NCBI GenBank assembly: GCA_012934845.2
Contig: WNNJ02000725.1
Span: forward strand, 1 to 64,000
Direction: 5' to 3'
Source: Pomphorhynchus laevis
Taxonomy: Eukaryota > Acanthocephala > Palaeacanthocephala > Echinorhynchida > Pomphorhynchidae
DNA length: 64,000 nt
A program made the position numbers and the translations under genes. The notes beneath the pieces were generated by a model that searched no databases, was not told where the DNA came from, and was given only the letters and a program-made list of their open reading frames with translations. Positions 52,556 through 63,314 of this stretch are shown piece after piece. How positions within the stretch are numbered: position 1 is the first letter of the stretch; every line of letters starts with the position of its first letter.

Positions 52556-54175
52556 TGACGTTCAGGGAAGATTCACAAGAACCTTTGACCTCCTGGATGA
52601 TATTATTAACAACGTCTATGACATGATACTTGGGGACTTCAACGACATAATGGTAGTTGGATCAACGCATCACTTTGCAGAGCTAGGCACGGTTATCTTA
52701 TTCACAAACCACCGTCACCCACCTTTCATTGCACATCAACAGATTTAATCCTCGACATTTTACTGCTTCATTCGAGTTGGTTGCTTAAACCCCTCTGTAC
52801 GGTGCAGTCGCGCCAACAACTGTCCACCTCTCATGACCAAATTCGATGGAGGATTGAGGAGGATACGTTGCTTCGAAGGAAGTTTCACTTTGATCCAATC
52901 AGAGTGGCCTTCTTTCAAGCGGCTATCCAACTTTTTCCCAGAATAGGTAATGAGAGTATTACCGAATTAAATACCTACCTCTTTTCGCAAGCTACCGCGA
53001 TTCTATCGACTACCTATAAAGGTCGTATATGCAATCCCATTGTCAGCTTTTGACAGCCAATCAGAGAAGAGAGGTGGCTGTCACAATTCTTCTAGCCTCC
53101 CCATCCGATGTAGAAGACATCAATATTAGTAAAAGAGTTTTTATTCCTAAGAAAAAATCCTGCTCATGTCCTAAAGATCTGTGACCCATTTCCATTCAAA
53201 ATGCCCTCGTGTCGAATTACGAAAAAGCGCTTGCGCGTAAACTCCTCGACCATTTAAGTATACGTAATTTAATCCCTCCAGGTTTCCATGGGTTCGTCAA
53301 AGGCTGCTCGATCCATTCAGCAGTAGGTGAGGTTGAGCAGTTTTGTCGGGAGAATAGCCATCGCCTAGTTGTGGCTTTTTTCCTTGACTTTTCTGCTGCA
53401 TTTGACCGCATCTCTATTCCTTTTGTGATCTCTTCTCTCAGGTCCCTCGGGTTGCCTGCGAGAATTGTGAACAGGCTGGAGATCCTGCTGTAAACCAAGC
53501 GGTTTTATTACGAAGACGACCCTGATGCGCGTCAGTTCTACCCTATTACGGGTGTGCCTCAAGGTTCCCCACTTTCTCCTATCTTGTATCTTGTTACATT
53601 CATTTACCTATTCAAAATATTTAAACGCGAACAACGTCTTGTGGTGTATGCTGATGACACCACAGCCCTGTTCTCTGGACACAGGTGCAAAAACCTAGTC
53701 TCTAACATCAGCCGTTTCTTTTTAAGATTAAAAGACCAGCTACCCAAATCCAATCTTATTTTAAACTCCGCTAAATCGCAGGTGGTAGTCTTTCATGGAT
53801 CCCCTGCTACAAAACAAAAACTTAAGAGATTAGCACTCTCAGTGCTCTCCTCCATATTTGCCTCTAAACCACTCCGCACCTTCACAAGTCGAGTAAAATA
53901 CCTGGCGTTCACCGTTACGGTGAACTGGTCGGCGAAAGCTGAATGGATAGACTTAAATGTATCCTGAAGAAAGCTAGGCGGGTCCTGAAACGGGCCCAAC
54001 ATCTGTCATTGAAAGAGAAAACCCAGGTGCGGCTTTGAGGCACTTGGGTTATCTCGGGATTTATCATATTTTCGAGAGGACGTTTCCAGAGCAAAGACTA
54101 AGGGGGAGTGAAATACTACGGATGGTTTAGTCGGAAGGCGCCGTGTTGGACCGGTTGGGGGGGCTTAGATTCCCC
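52556..54175 (+). mobile_element. APE-type LINE (family L-A), second copy
   Basis: Plus-strand copy. FDLLDDIINNVYDMILGDFN (endonuclease, about 52572-52640), RITELNTYLFSQATAILSTT (52781-53053), SNYEKALARKLLDHLSIRNL and AFFLDFSAAFDRISIPFV (53209-53493, RT motif A), GVPQGSPLSPILYLVTFI and VVYADDTTALFSG (53554-53967, motifs B and C), then the 3' end CCCCTGGACCTGATGCCATG. Stops and frame changes between the blocks; 5' part of the element missing. Confidence 0.82.
53209..53967 (+). CDS. LINE L-A reverse transcriptase fragments
   Basis: Two frames. 53209-53493 carries the RT fingers (HGFVKGCSIHSAVGEVEQF) and motif A (FFLDFSAAFDRISIPFVISS). 53554-53967 carries motif B (MPQGSPLSPILYLV), motif C (VVYADDTTALF) and the SAKSQVVVFHGSPATKQK and VKYLAFTVTVNW segments. 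The catalytic Asp residues remain, but a break at about 53494-53553 and a late stop make it inactive. Confidence 0.8.
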
Positions 54176-55557
54176 TGGACCTGATGCCATGATAGAAGTT
54201 TGGAAGACTGAGTTTTTCTGCTACCGATTATAGTAGAAAATTGGTATGTTGGCTGACTCTTGACTGACCTTGTGACTGTTTTTGTTTTCTCTGTTTTTGG
54301 TGTATTTAATGTTGTACGATAAAACTTTTTTTTTAAAATTTGTGGAAAGAGGATATGGAGATTGCAAAGTGAGTTAGAGAGAGTTGGAGTGAAGATTGCA
54401 TGCAAATGAACGATGCTTGTAGAAAGTGTATGGGAAGAGTTGAGCTGAGGAGTGGATGTAGATAATGGTGATTGGGAGAAATGTTTGTGGCGAACTTGAG
54501 GTTTGGTTGCCAAGAAATGTGTAAACGATACAATATATCAGGTATATCGTTAGCATTACCGACAATGGATGTGAGTTTACATGGACAAGATATATATGGC
54601 AGAGGGACATATGTGCAATGAATAAATATCAGACTTTGTTGGGGGGGGAAGGAGGAAGATAATCGAATGTAGACGGGAAGGCAAAAATCAAAGACGAGAA
54701 ATAGTAAGTGCATGGTGACGCGTTGATAAATGTTAGGCTAATTGAGAAGCAATAGATTGCAAAAATATGATCAAAACATTCAAGGCACAACAAGATACAA
54801 GCGGCTGTGTGGATAATGAGTTGAAGATGGCGTAATAAAGATTTGGGTAAGTTGACTTGTAAGCTGAGACAATAGTCCAGTTGCCGGAAGAGAGTCTAGT
54901 TGCTGGAAGAATAGTCTAGTTTAGAGAATTGGCTTTAGTATATATAGCTATCGGTTAATAAAATATTTTTATATATTCATCGGTTAATGAGGATACAATG
55001 TTTTCCAAATAAGTTTTTCGTGATCCTTTTAAGCGTAACCATATCCGTTCATAACGAAAGTGACAGTTGTATCTCTAAACGTTACTCACAGAGGTTTGCA
55101 AACGATGCAATTGTGTTCGAAGTTGATGTTATTTGTTAAGAGATTTAAATGATGTTTGCATTATTGTTTCTTCTTAAGGAATCTACAGAATGTGCCGAAA
55201 TAGCAGTTTCCGACATTTAAAAGTCAACTGAGTAAGATATTTCCCAAGCACGTACTTAAGATTAATATACGAGATTAACATATATGACGGTACATTAACA
55301 AGTACCGGCTCATATTACAGCACTGGGTCATTTGAAAGAAATTTTAGATTATTATACAAAATTGAATGAGACAAAAATCTAAAGACAAATTTTCAAAATT
55401 TTTAATTAAAATAGTTTAAACTGCAGTTTTTGTCTAACAATTTTATATTAATTCATTATACATTCACGACTGCGTTAATCAGAAAATAAAACTCTGTTTC
55501 TAGACTTGTAAGGTGGTAAATTAAATTGTTCAAATTGTTAATTCGACTGGAAACGCT
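54176..55557. other. No gene seen
   Basis: 54176-54960 is purine-rich on the plus strand and gives overlapping minus-strand open frames (54127-54713) that look like composition artefacts or an old retroelement strand. 54960-55557 is AT-rich, lying downstream of the DC-STAMP-like gene stop. Confidence 0.45.
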
Positions 55558-58500
55558 TTATGCAGCAATAGTGACTTGTTTAGATTCGAATTTCTGTTTT
55601 ATTTTGATTTCTTTAAGTAAACGATTGTATAACCATAGATTACGTTGTCTCTCTCGATCGGGATAATAGCTGGCAGCGGTTAAAATACAAAGTTTTCCTG
55701 TGAATAAGCTGGCAAAGCTGAGCACGTAAATGCCGATTACGTTACAACAAAATAGTATGTACCATGTAGCAGGTAAGATAAACGATTGTTCTGGTAAGCA
55801 AAACTTACTAGAAATAGCTTGATTAACTGTAAAATTGCTTTTTGTTGAAGATAACGTTCTTCTTATCAAATTAGCAAGAGAACCAACACCTTCGACTTTA
55901 AATCCAAGTGAATGCTGTCCCGATATTGTCAATACTATTAAACCGTTTTGTTTAACAGTTCCTAATAAGCTATTAAATGTATAATGGATTTGTATTACAG
56001 TTAGCGTTGTCTCAATTGCACACTGCAATTATCAGAAAGTCATTGTAATATAATTATTAATGAAAGTTTAATATTAATATAATTATTATTAAAAATTGAT
56101 ACATTGATGTAAGTTTTTACATACACTGAATTATTAAAGACATTTAAACATCCACTGATATATATTTTTAAGTAACAAATTTTAAATTTTTAAAGTAATT
56201 AAAGTACACTTCAAAAAATATTGTAAGGAAATCGAAATTAATACTAGTATAAAACACTATTTAGTATTAATCCTAGAATTTTTAGAACAGACAAAAGGAA
56301 TAAATTTTCAAAATATAAATACATAAGATTTTAGTACGCTGTATACAAATCTAGATTTAGTAGATGGATTAGATAAATTAATTAATCTTATTAATCTTTA
56401 AGAGCGAAACGTTTCAATAAAAATTTGCGGTTTTTTTTTCTTGGTTTATACAATGAATATATATATATATTTTCACATTTTTTTATATATTTTTTTATAC
56501 ATTTTATTATATTTTTTTCACATTTCAAAATGCGAAGAGTTGGTAGTCAGCCTTCTGACGAGCCCGGGGCTACCAACATGTGGCAAAAAGCGGGCGAAAC
56601 GAAAACGGTTGTGGCAATAGTGCCGTTAGTAGTCAGGGTGTATGTAATTGGATATCATGAAGTAAGGATTCTGTAGCTGGTTTTCAATGCGAAAGTCACC
56701 TCGCGTGACCTAGCAACTATTTATTACATAAATAAGAATCCATCAAAGGATCACCAGACCCGATTTCTATCGATCTTTATGATCTCATACGATAAAATCT
56801 ATAATAAGAATGCCAGAGAAGCATCTCGGACAATGCAGTTTCTGGATATCATAATGGAAGGTTTCATATACTGTGTGAAATCTGGTAATCCTGGATTCGT
56901 AGCCTAGCAGTCAAGAGCGCAAGCCAAGTACGGAGAGCGACAGCTCGAATCTCGGACAAGTCACATTTCAAAAGGCGAAGAGTTGGTAGTCAGCCTTCTG
57001 ACGAGCCCGGGGCTACCAACATGTGGCAAAAAGCGGGCGAAACGAAAACGGTTGTGGCAATGGCGCCGTTAGTAGTCAGGGTGTATGGAATTGGATATCA
57101 TGAAGGAAGGATTCTGTAGCTGGTTTTCAATGCGAAAGTCACCTCGCGTGACCTAGCAACTATTCATTACATATATATATGGCGATATATCCCCGAAAAA
57201 GTTTAGTTAGTATGACTACTTATATTTATTTAATATATAACTTTAACTTGAAATTTTGATAATGCAACTAAATTTATAAGATAAAATAGATAAGATAAAA
57301 TCGAAATGTTGCTTGATAGACTGGACTTCGATTCACGACTTTCAGTCACTATGTCACTTCTAGACGTGACATGGTGACTGAAAGTCGTGAATCGAAGTCC
57401 AGTCTATCAAGCAACACCATTTAGTATATATATAATTTGACGAGTGGATGCGCTTGAAGTTGTTTCACAGCGATTGAAAGGTGACATCACGATATCATTA
57501 TTACTGTGAGACTGGATAGAGACATTGAGGTCGATTCAGAATTCGTTCGAAGATCTGAAAGCAGTGCCAGGGCATGTCTGTTCGTACAATTTGGAGCAGA
57601 GCAGTTAGGTTAAGTTATTCAGTTATGTTATATTTTTTGACATCGACACCCTTTACATTTCTAACTAAATTATTTAACTAAATTAAGCATTTAATTCTCT
57701 GATTAAAATTAAAACATAATAAAATTTACATTAATAAATAATAAATAATTATTCTTGAAATAATTAATTATTTTAAGAATAATTATTCTAATTATTCTTA
57801 AATAATTATCAAAATATTATTTTGATATTCCAAATATTTTTTACTTAACGTTCAACGTTTGTATCAAATGATTGTAGTGCGTCAGATTGAGTACAACGCT
57901 GCATCATATAGTAAGACAAATGACGGAGATGATAGTGTTAAATATCATATTCAAAGCTAGGTGGGTTTGCTCACGTTTGTTAACTCGGAAAAGCCTCGGA
58001 TGAAGATGCAATAGATTTTCAGTAACTGTTAGCTTATTCAATTTTCTACGTTTGTCATCTAATTGTTTAAAGTATTTACTATGCTTTTTCGAATATGCAT
58101 TTTCAAATGTTATATCATTAAGGTAATGATTCAACCAAAGGTAAGCTTCGATTAATAGCAATGCTCCAAAATAGCCGGCACAAATTCTTATTACTTTCAT
58201 CAACTGTTCAACGACACGACCAGTATGTTGAAGAGTAAACCCAAATTCAGTGAATAATGTTTTCGGATGACGATGATTGACTATATCACTAGAATTATAA
58301 CAAAAAGCATTATTTTCGACATGTACGGTAAGGTCAGCATCCGCAAAATGCTCAATGTTTTTAATCTGTTCTTGAATGTTTTTGTTCACAGTCGTCATTG
58401 AGGGGATAAGCGATGCAGTTAAACTTCTACAATTGTTAAACATTGGCAAATGTTGAATCGAAACGTTTACTAAGCTGCTGCAAGCTTGGTCAACGCAACT

Positions 58501-59346
58501 TTGCAAATAGCCGCAAAGATTAGTAAAAAGTTTTCCTTGAAAAAGCCCGTAGATAACTGAGAAAAAACCGAAAAATCTGTTAAATGTGCCTGACACACTT
58601 TTACCTATAGTATAATATTTACATTGTCGTTGTAGGATCTGGGAAACCTGCATACATTTACCACTTGCTCGTTGTAATAACTGTTCACATTTTTCTGCTA
58701 GTTTATCGTTAAATGTCGTTGTATTTGTGTTTGTATAATTGGCTTCATTGCCTTTGATGTCGCTGAAATTATCTTCGTTACCTCGATCGCTATCATTTAC
58801 AGATGAATAGTAATAATCAAGATCCAGTATATCCTGATCAGAATTGGGGTTAGTAATTTTGTTAATCATTCGAAATACCGGCTGCAAATTAGCATTGCTA
58901 GCGCTAGTTACGTTGGGACGCAGGCGTCGGGGATCCGCACTTTGCTGCATAAGCATTTGGATAATCGGATACGTAATCAACAATGTTTTAATCTTACCAA
59001 TTCGGAATAGAAAATTAAGGAAGCATTTTACACATCGAAGAAATATACGGATCTGTGGAATTATGTGGCTCAATGGACCATCTAGCATATGGTCGCATAA
59101 CAACGCAAAAAGAAACGATTTACCTATCCTACCGGCTAGTAAAACTAGCATTACACGATTAACACAACTGAAGTGACTAGATATAATCATCGATAAACTA
59201 CTTATAAACATTAACGACAACACTGTAGATATCTGTACATATGTGACCTGTTTAAAATCAGAGTAATTTCGAATGCGTAAAAACCAAATGGCAAAAAAGC
59301 TAAAAATTATTAGACCACTAATCGCATGCAGAATCCGACGTAACAT
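55558..59346 (-). CDS. DC-STAMP domain multi-pass membrane protein (sneaky/DCST-like), two exons
   Basis: Minus-strand gene. Exon 1 is 59346 to about 57925, exon 2 about 56022 to 55558; joined length about 628 codons. Exon 1 starts with a Met and hydrophobic helices (GLIIFSFFAIWF, ISTVLSLMFISSLSMII), then LLAGRIGKSFLFALLCDHML and GPLSHIIPQ, the conserved N-terminal signature of the family. TFENAYSKKHSKYFKQLDDK begins the DC-STAMP core. Exon 2 continues GVGSLANLIRRTL and ends with YYPDRERQRNLWLYNRL. The acceptor ATAATTGCAG at 56023 is good; the phase-matched donor (ATCTCC|GTCATT) is weak, so the donor is inferred. Relatives act in sperm membrane events and fertility. The C-terminal RING finger of sneaky/DCST1 is absent, the protein stopping ~25 residues after the last motif. 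Either this is a RING-less paralogue or a further exon exists. Confidence 0.85.
56195..56405 (+). mobile_element. Naiad-type PLE RT fragment inside the intron
   Basis: Matches 32160-32385 of copy N2 (AAAGTAATTAAAG-ACACTT, ATCGAAATTAATACT-GTAT, GAACAGACAAAAGGAATAAA), covering RT motif A with small gaps. Lies antisense in the intron of the DC-STAMP-like gene. Confidence 0.8.
56524..56700 (+). mobile_element. SINE body, headless copy
   Basis: AAGAGTTGGTAGTCAGCCTT through GCGTGACCTAGCAACTATT; ~95% like the body at 56967-57165. Lacks the tRNA-like head. Confidence 0.75.
56885..57180 (+). mobile_element. tRNA-derived SINE, near complete
   Basis: The head (about 56893-56962) has an A-box-like TAGCCTAGCAGTCAAGAGCG and a B-box-like AGCTCGAATCTCGG, the two internal RNA polymerase III promoter elements of tRNA-derived SINEs. 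The body (56967-57165) is the same as at 56524-56700. It ends in a short TATATATA tail. The body's GGCTACCAACATG...GGATATCATGAAGGAAGG segment may derive from a LINE tail, but no partner LINE was recognised here. Confidence 0.72.
57307..57416. repeat. 110-bp near-perfect palindrome of two TIRs
   Basis: 51-bp arms (57307-57357 and 57366-57416) differ at one position and flank the 8-base centre TTCTAGAC. Each arm (TGTTGCTTGATAGACTGGAC...) matches the repeat at 10755. It looks like a DNA transposon reduced to its two ends. It lies in the intron of the DC-STAMP-like gene. Confidence 0.88.
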
Positions 59347-59449
59347 ATTTTGAAGTCGTTTTCAACGCATTTATTGTGGTGATATGGGCACCTGAACACA
59401 GTAGACATACAATATATATTATTTTACAGTTCATATGGCGCCAAATAAA
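59347..59449. other. Upstream region of the DC-STAMP-like gene
   Basis: Only about 100 bases separate the gene's first Met from the LINE copy that follows. No clear TATA box or other promoter signal was recognised. Confidence 0.3.
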
Positions 59450-59630
59450 TAAGTATTAATGCAATTTATTTATTGGCCACTATAGTCGCCCTTGGAGAAA
59501 TCTTGACCTCTCCCTTCTCCGCTCTGCCTTACTCAAGTCGTCTCTATCATTACCCACAATATCATATTCATCTCCTCACGATCTCGCCTTTCTTTTCGAC
59601 TCTGAACTTACATCCACTCTCGATATTCTC

Positions 59631-60164
59631 TTGCCCATCAAGTCTCACCCACACCGTCGCTTGCACCGTGCCCCATGGTTTGACATCCAATGCCTACTAT
59701 CAAAGCGTCGACTCCGCCATGCTTTTCGAGTCTATCACCGCTCTCTCAGACGCAATTTCCGCTCGATCACTCCGTCTTTCCGTGATTCCTATCTTGCTCT
59801 TCGCCGGTCTCATCTCAACCTACTACGTACCAAATGCAACTCCTTCTGGCAGCATAAAATCATCACTTCATTCAACTCGAAGACTCTCTGGCATACTTTT
59901 AACTCAATCCTGGCTCGTTCCTCTACGCCTTGCAACATCAATGCTAATGATTATTCGTCATTTCTCCAGACTAAAGTATCCACGCTGCTCTCTCACACCC
60001 CGGTCTCCATCCTATCCCACTCTGCCCAGTCTACACTCATCCTTCCGGAACACTTTCATCTTCTCCCTGTATCACCTACAGAAGTATCATCTGTCCTCAT
60101 GTCCTTGCCCAACAAAACCTCACCTGCCAATCCCCTGCCTACCCACATATTAAAATCTATATGA
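59631..60164 (+). CDS. CR1/L2-like LINE, linker before RT
   Basis: 177 codons. HRAPWFDIQCLLSKRRLRHA and SFRDSYLALRRSHLNLLRTK form the linker between endonuclease and RT in CR1/L2 LINEs; VSPTEVSSVLMSLPNKTSPA is the start of the RT region (PxKxxxxD-like). A stop at 60164 precedes the next RT block. Confidence 0.72.
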   Translation: MPIKSHPHRRLHRAPWFDIQCLLSKRRLRHAFRVYHRSLRRNFRSITPSFRDSYLALRRSHLNLLRTKCNSFWQHKIITSFNSKTLWHTFNSILARSSTPCNINANDYSSFLQTKVSTLLSHTPVSILSHSAQSTLILPEHFHLLPVSPTEVSSVLMSLPNKTSPANPLPTHILKSI

Positions 60165-60191
60165 TCATCGATATCCCCATTTTTCACAACC

Positions 60192-61088
60192 TTGTTTAAC
60201 TCGTCCATCCGCAGTCGTATCTTCCCTTCACACTGGAAATCCGCAATCGTTCGTCCCCTCCTTAAGAAACAATCGCTCGACCCCTCCCTTCCTTCTAGCT
60301 ATCGCCCCATTTCACTACTCCCTACTCTTTCAAAGCTCTTAGAACGCCTCATCTTAATACAAATCAACGCTTATCTCTCCTCATCCAATCTGTACCCTCC
60401 TTTCCAATCCGCTTTCCGCTCTAATCACTCGACAGAAATCGCATGCATAAAAGTGTACAACGACTTACTCATTTCTCGAGACAAGGCTCTATATAGTGTT
60501 CTCATCTCCCTCGACCTCTCCTCCGCATTCGACATTGTCCACTACTCCGTCCTCCTTTCTCGCCTTCGTTATGATTACGGCTTTTCTTCCTACTCCGTAG
60601 CATGGTTCGCCTCATATCTATCCGACCGTTCCTTTCGCGTCTGTTCTAATTAATCATTTTTCCCTCCCATCCCTATTTTTTGCGGGGTTCCACAAGGTTC
60701 AGTCCTAGGTCCCCTACTTTTCTCTCTTTTGCTTGGCGATCTCTCTCCATTTATCAAACCTTACTCCTTTAACGTCATGCAATACGCCGATGACATTATA
60801 ATCTATGCTCATGCACCCGCACATCGCATACACGATATCGGTATTTCTGCCTCCAACTGTCTTTCTTCTATCTACAAACGTCTCTCCAATCTCCATCTCG
60901 TTCTAAACGCCGAAAAGTCCAAAATAATGTGGATCCTTCCCCGTAAACCAAGCATATCTCCTCCCATTGTATCTTTTGCCTCATCGATCATCCCTATAGT
61001 CCACAATCTCACTTTCTTAGGCTTCCATTCCGATGATCACCTTTCCCTTAAACCCTTCGTCCGTGACAAGTCCGCTCGTCTAACTTAA
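60192..61088 (+). CDS. CR1/L2-like LINE reverse transcriptase
   Basis: Blocks 60192-60653 and 60729-61088. HWKSAIVRPLLKKQSLDPSL and SYRPISLLPTLSKLLERLIL (fingers), QSAFRSNHSTEIACIKVYND, LISLDLSSAFDIVHYSVL (motif A), a stop, CGVPQGSVLGPLLFSLL (motif B), NVMQYADDIIIYAHAP (motif C, both Asp kept), LHLVLNAEKSKIMWILP and LTFLGFHSDDHLSL (motifs D and E). Otherwise well preserved, so a fairly young LINE relic. Confidence 0.85.
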
Positions 61089-61690
61089 TTCTTCGTGACA
61101 TCCGCCGTATCTGCCCCCTTATCGACTTCCGTTCTTGTATGTCTCTTCTTTCATCGCTTCTTTTCCCTAAAATCGATTACTGCCTTAGCCTTTTCGCCAA
61201 TTCTCCAAAATTCCATCATCCTACCCCTACAACGAATAATCAACACCGCCGTTCGAGTGCTCTTTCGTCTCCGTCGCTTCGACCACACATCCACATATTT
61301 TGCCCAACTCTCCTGGCCCACCATCCACATCCGCATCAAACTCCGCCTTCTTCTCGTTACCTTTCGTCTCATCGCTGTCGGCTCCCCATCGTTCATCAAC
61401 CTTCCTTTCTTAGACGATACTCGCCCCAACTCGCTATCGCTTCGTTCCTGTCATACCCTCTTACTCCACGTTCCTAATTACTTCAACAACTACGGTCTCC
61501 GATCCTTCCTCGTCGCCGCCTCACTCGCCTGGAATCAACTCCCTCTCGACGTCCGCCGCGCTCCGTCCTTTATCACATTCAAACACCTCCTCCGTTCACA
61601 CCTTCTCGACACCTGATTCACAGTTTTGTTTTGTTGTGGTCATGTAAGCGTGCGCTGGCACGCATTTGCCACGTTAAAATAAATCCTTTT

Positions 61691-61989
61691 TTTATAGATC
61701 TTTTGGTCTAGGCAAAATGCAAAATTGATAGAACAAGCACACAATTTGTCCAGGCAACCGACCGACTATTGTAATTGTAATTCAAAGCATAAAGCGATGC
61801 TAATTATATCAAATGTCTATCACTATATTGTATTTGGAACCGTATTGTTTGCTTGAATATCGAAGTTTACTACTCTGGATTAAGTTTTTACATCCAAATG
61901 CTTTATATGTAAGCCATAGCCTGCACATCATGTAGAGTTTCATAATTCTGGCTCAAGTTAGAGCTCACGCTGGTCTCAATGACAAGCGA
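61691..61989. other. No gene seen
   Basis: About 300 bases between two LINE copies, moderate composition, with no feature I can support. Confidence 0.4.
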
Positions 61990-62388
61990 GCGTCTTAAAG
62001 CTTGCTTGATTTCAGAAGGGTCAGTGACGTGGGCTCTTATCAAATTCTGAAATTCTTCGTTTCCCGCCGTCCGGTGTATGTACCAAATTGCTACATAAAA
62101 CCGGGTGGCTGGCGGACGAAGGAGAGTACGAAGGCCGTCAAGAAGTCACTGCTTAGAGTGTTTAATGCCGGTGCCCACTACATTGTTGGTGACCTAAACG
62201 ACTCCGCATGATCTCGAGTGGGATAACTGATTGGCCAAATCGGATAGGCCATTATTCCACTAGAGGGAACGTTTCTCTGGCGTCATACAGGTTACCAATC
62301 CATTTTAGATATCGCAATTTATTTAAAAAATGCCAAGTTTAAAATAAAATGGTTAAAACATAGAATGGGACGGGCTTAATAACGGACA

Positions 62389-62468
62389 TAAGCTTGTATA
62401 CTGGGTTTGGAAGGAAGAAATGGTCCAAAACCCCGATTTCAAGCGACCAAGGCTGGTATACAAGCTTA
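62389..62468. repeat. 13-bp inverted repeat
   Basis: TAAGCTTGTATAC (62389-62401) and GTATACAAGCTTA (62456-62468), 54 bases apart, enclosing GGAAGGAAGAAATGGTCC. May be a small foldback inserted in the L-E LINE. Confidence 0.6.
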
Positions 62469-62635
62469 AACCAAAAAGTTAAAATGTTTATAATTTAAAA
62501 TAATATTAATTAAATTTTTAATTATATAACGAATGAATGTGAGAATGTGTGTGAGTACATTAAAATTTTTAATGAATTGAGCGTAAATATTAAAATGAAT
62601 AGTTTTAATGATTTTAGTTCAAATTTTATAAATAA

Positions 62636-62827
62636 TCAATTGTATTTTTTAAGAAATAATAATTTTTTATACAATTTTAATGCTAAATTATATAATTCAG
62701 CAAATAAACACCTGCGGGCAAAATGACCAGTATTGCCAAAATACAACCCTAAGGCCTTGCACATGAAGAAACTCCTCTGGGGATTAAGAGCTAATCCCAA
62801 TCCGTCCGATCGGAGGAGGTTTCTCAT
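62636..62827 (-). pseudogene. Possible zinc-knuckle fragment
   Basis: Minus-strand 63 codons with LALNPQRSFFMCKALGLYFG then NTGHFARRC. This looks like a CCHC knuckle (C..C....H....C) with its second Cys lost, as in LINE ORF1 or gag-like proteins. Embedded in the decayed interval of the L-E LINE in the opposite orientation. Weak call. Confidence 0.3.
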
Positions 62828-63314
62828 ATGCCGACTCCAAGATTAAATCGATGAAGAGTCATTGAAGCGTGATGCAAGAAAGCTGCTGTCCTACAAGACT
62901 TTCTCAAAAGAATGATGGTCATCCATCAGGAAGACCACCTTTCGGTCTGGGAGAGCAGCAGCTTCCAAGTGGATTGCTTCAAAGGGCATTAAGATTGTAT
63001 TAGTGGAATTGAACAAGAAACTGCTCTCAAATGCAATGATATGCACCGAGGATGTGCAGCTTCAAAATAGGTTGAAGTTTACTCTCCATCATATTGACCC
63101 ATTGGAAAAGGATATCACACTTGAAGATCTCTTGGATGCGTGGCCGATCACGCCTAAGACGCCATCTAATGGTATCTCGGCGTGCGCGGCTGCTACCAAG
63201 CTGATCGACGAGGAATTCCGAGGGCAAATCGAGGCTAAACTGATAGCTTAACCGCTAGCAGCCTGGCCAGATATTTCACTCGGGAAAGTGATATTTCTTC
63301 CAAAGTATTAATGG

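Larger units (their letters stand above)
59450..61690 (+). mobile_element. CR1/L2-like LINE, 5'-truncated
   Basis: Plus strand, C/T-rich. The pre-RT region (59631-60164: RAPWFDIQCLLSKRRLRHAF), RT fingers and motif A (60192-60653: SYRPISLLPTLSKLLERLIL, SLDLSSAFDIVHYSVLL), motif B CGVPQGSVLGPLLFSLLLGD and motif C MQYADDIIIYAH (60655-61088), thumb and C-terminal region (61095-61616). In-frame stops at about 60652 and 61087 and one frame change. The 3' end near 61675 reads ACGTTAAAATAAATCC. The endonuclease is missing. Confidence 0.87.

Noticed and set aside
54127-54713. Overlapping minus-strand frames of 78-128 codons
   Set aside because: Several frames are open over the same bases because the plus strand is purine-rich and lacks stops on its complement; no domain motif found.
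59473-60153. 226-codon plus-strand frame
   Set aside because: It lies in another frame over the LINE linker, which reads RAPWFDIQCLLSKRRLRHAF in its proper frame; this one is a C/T-rich shadow.
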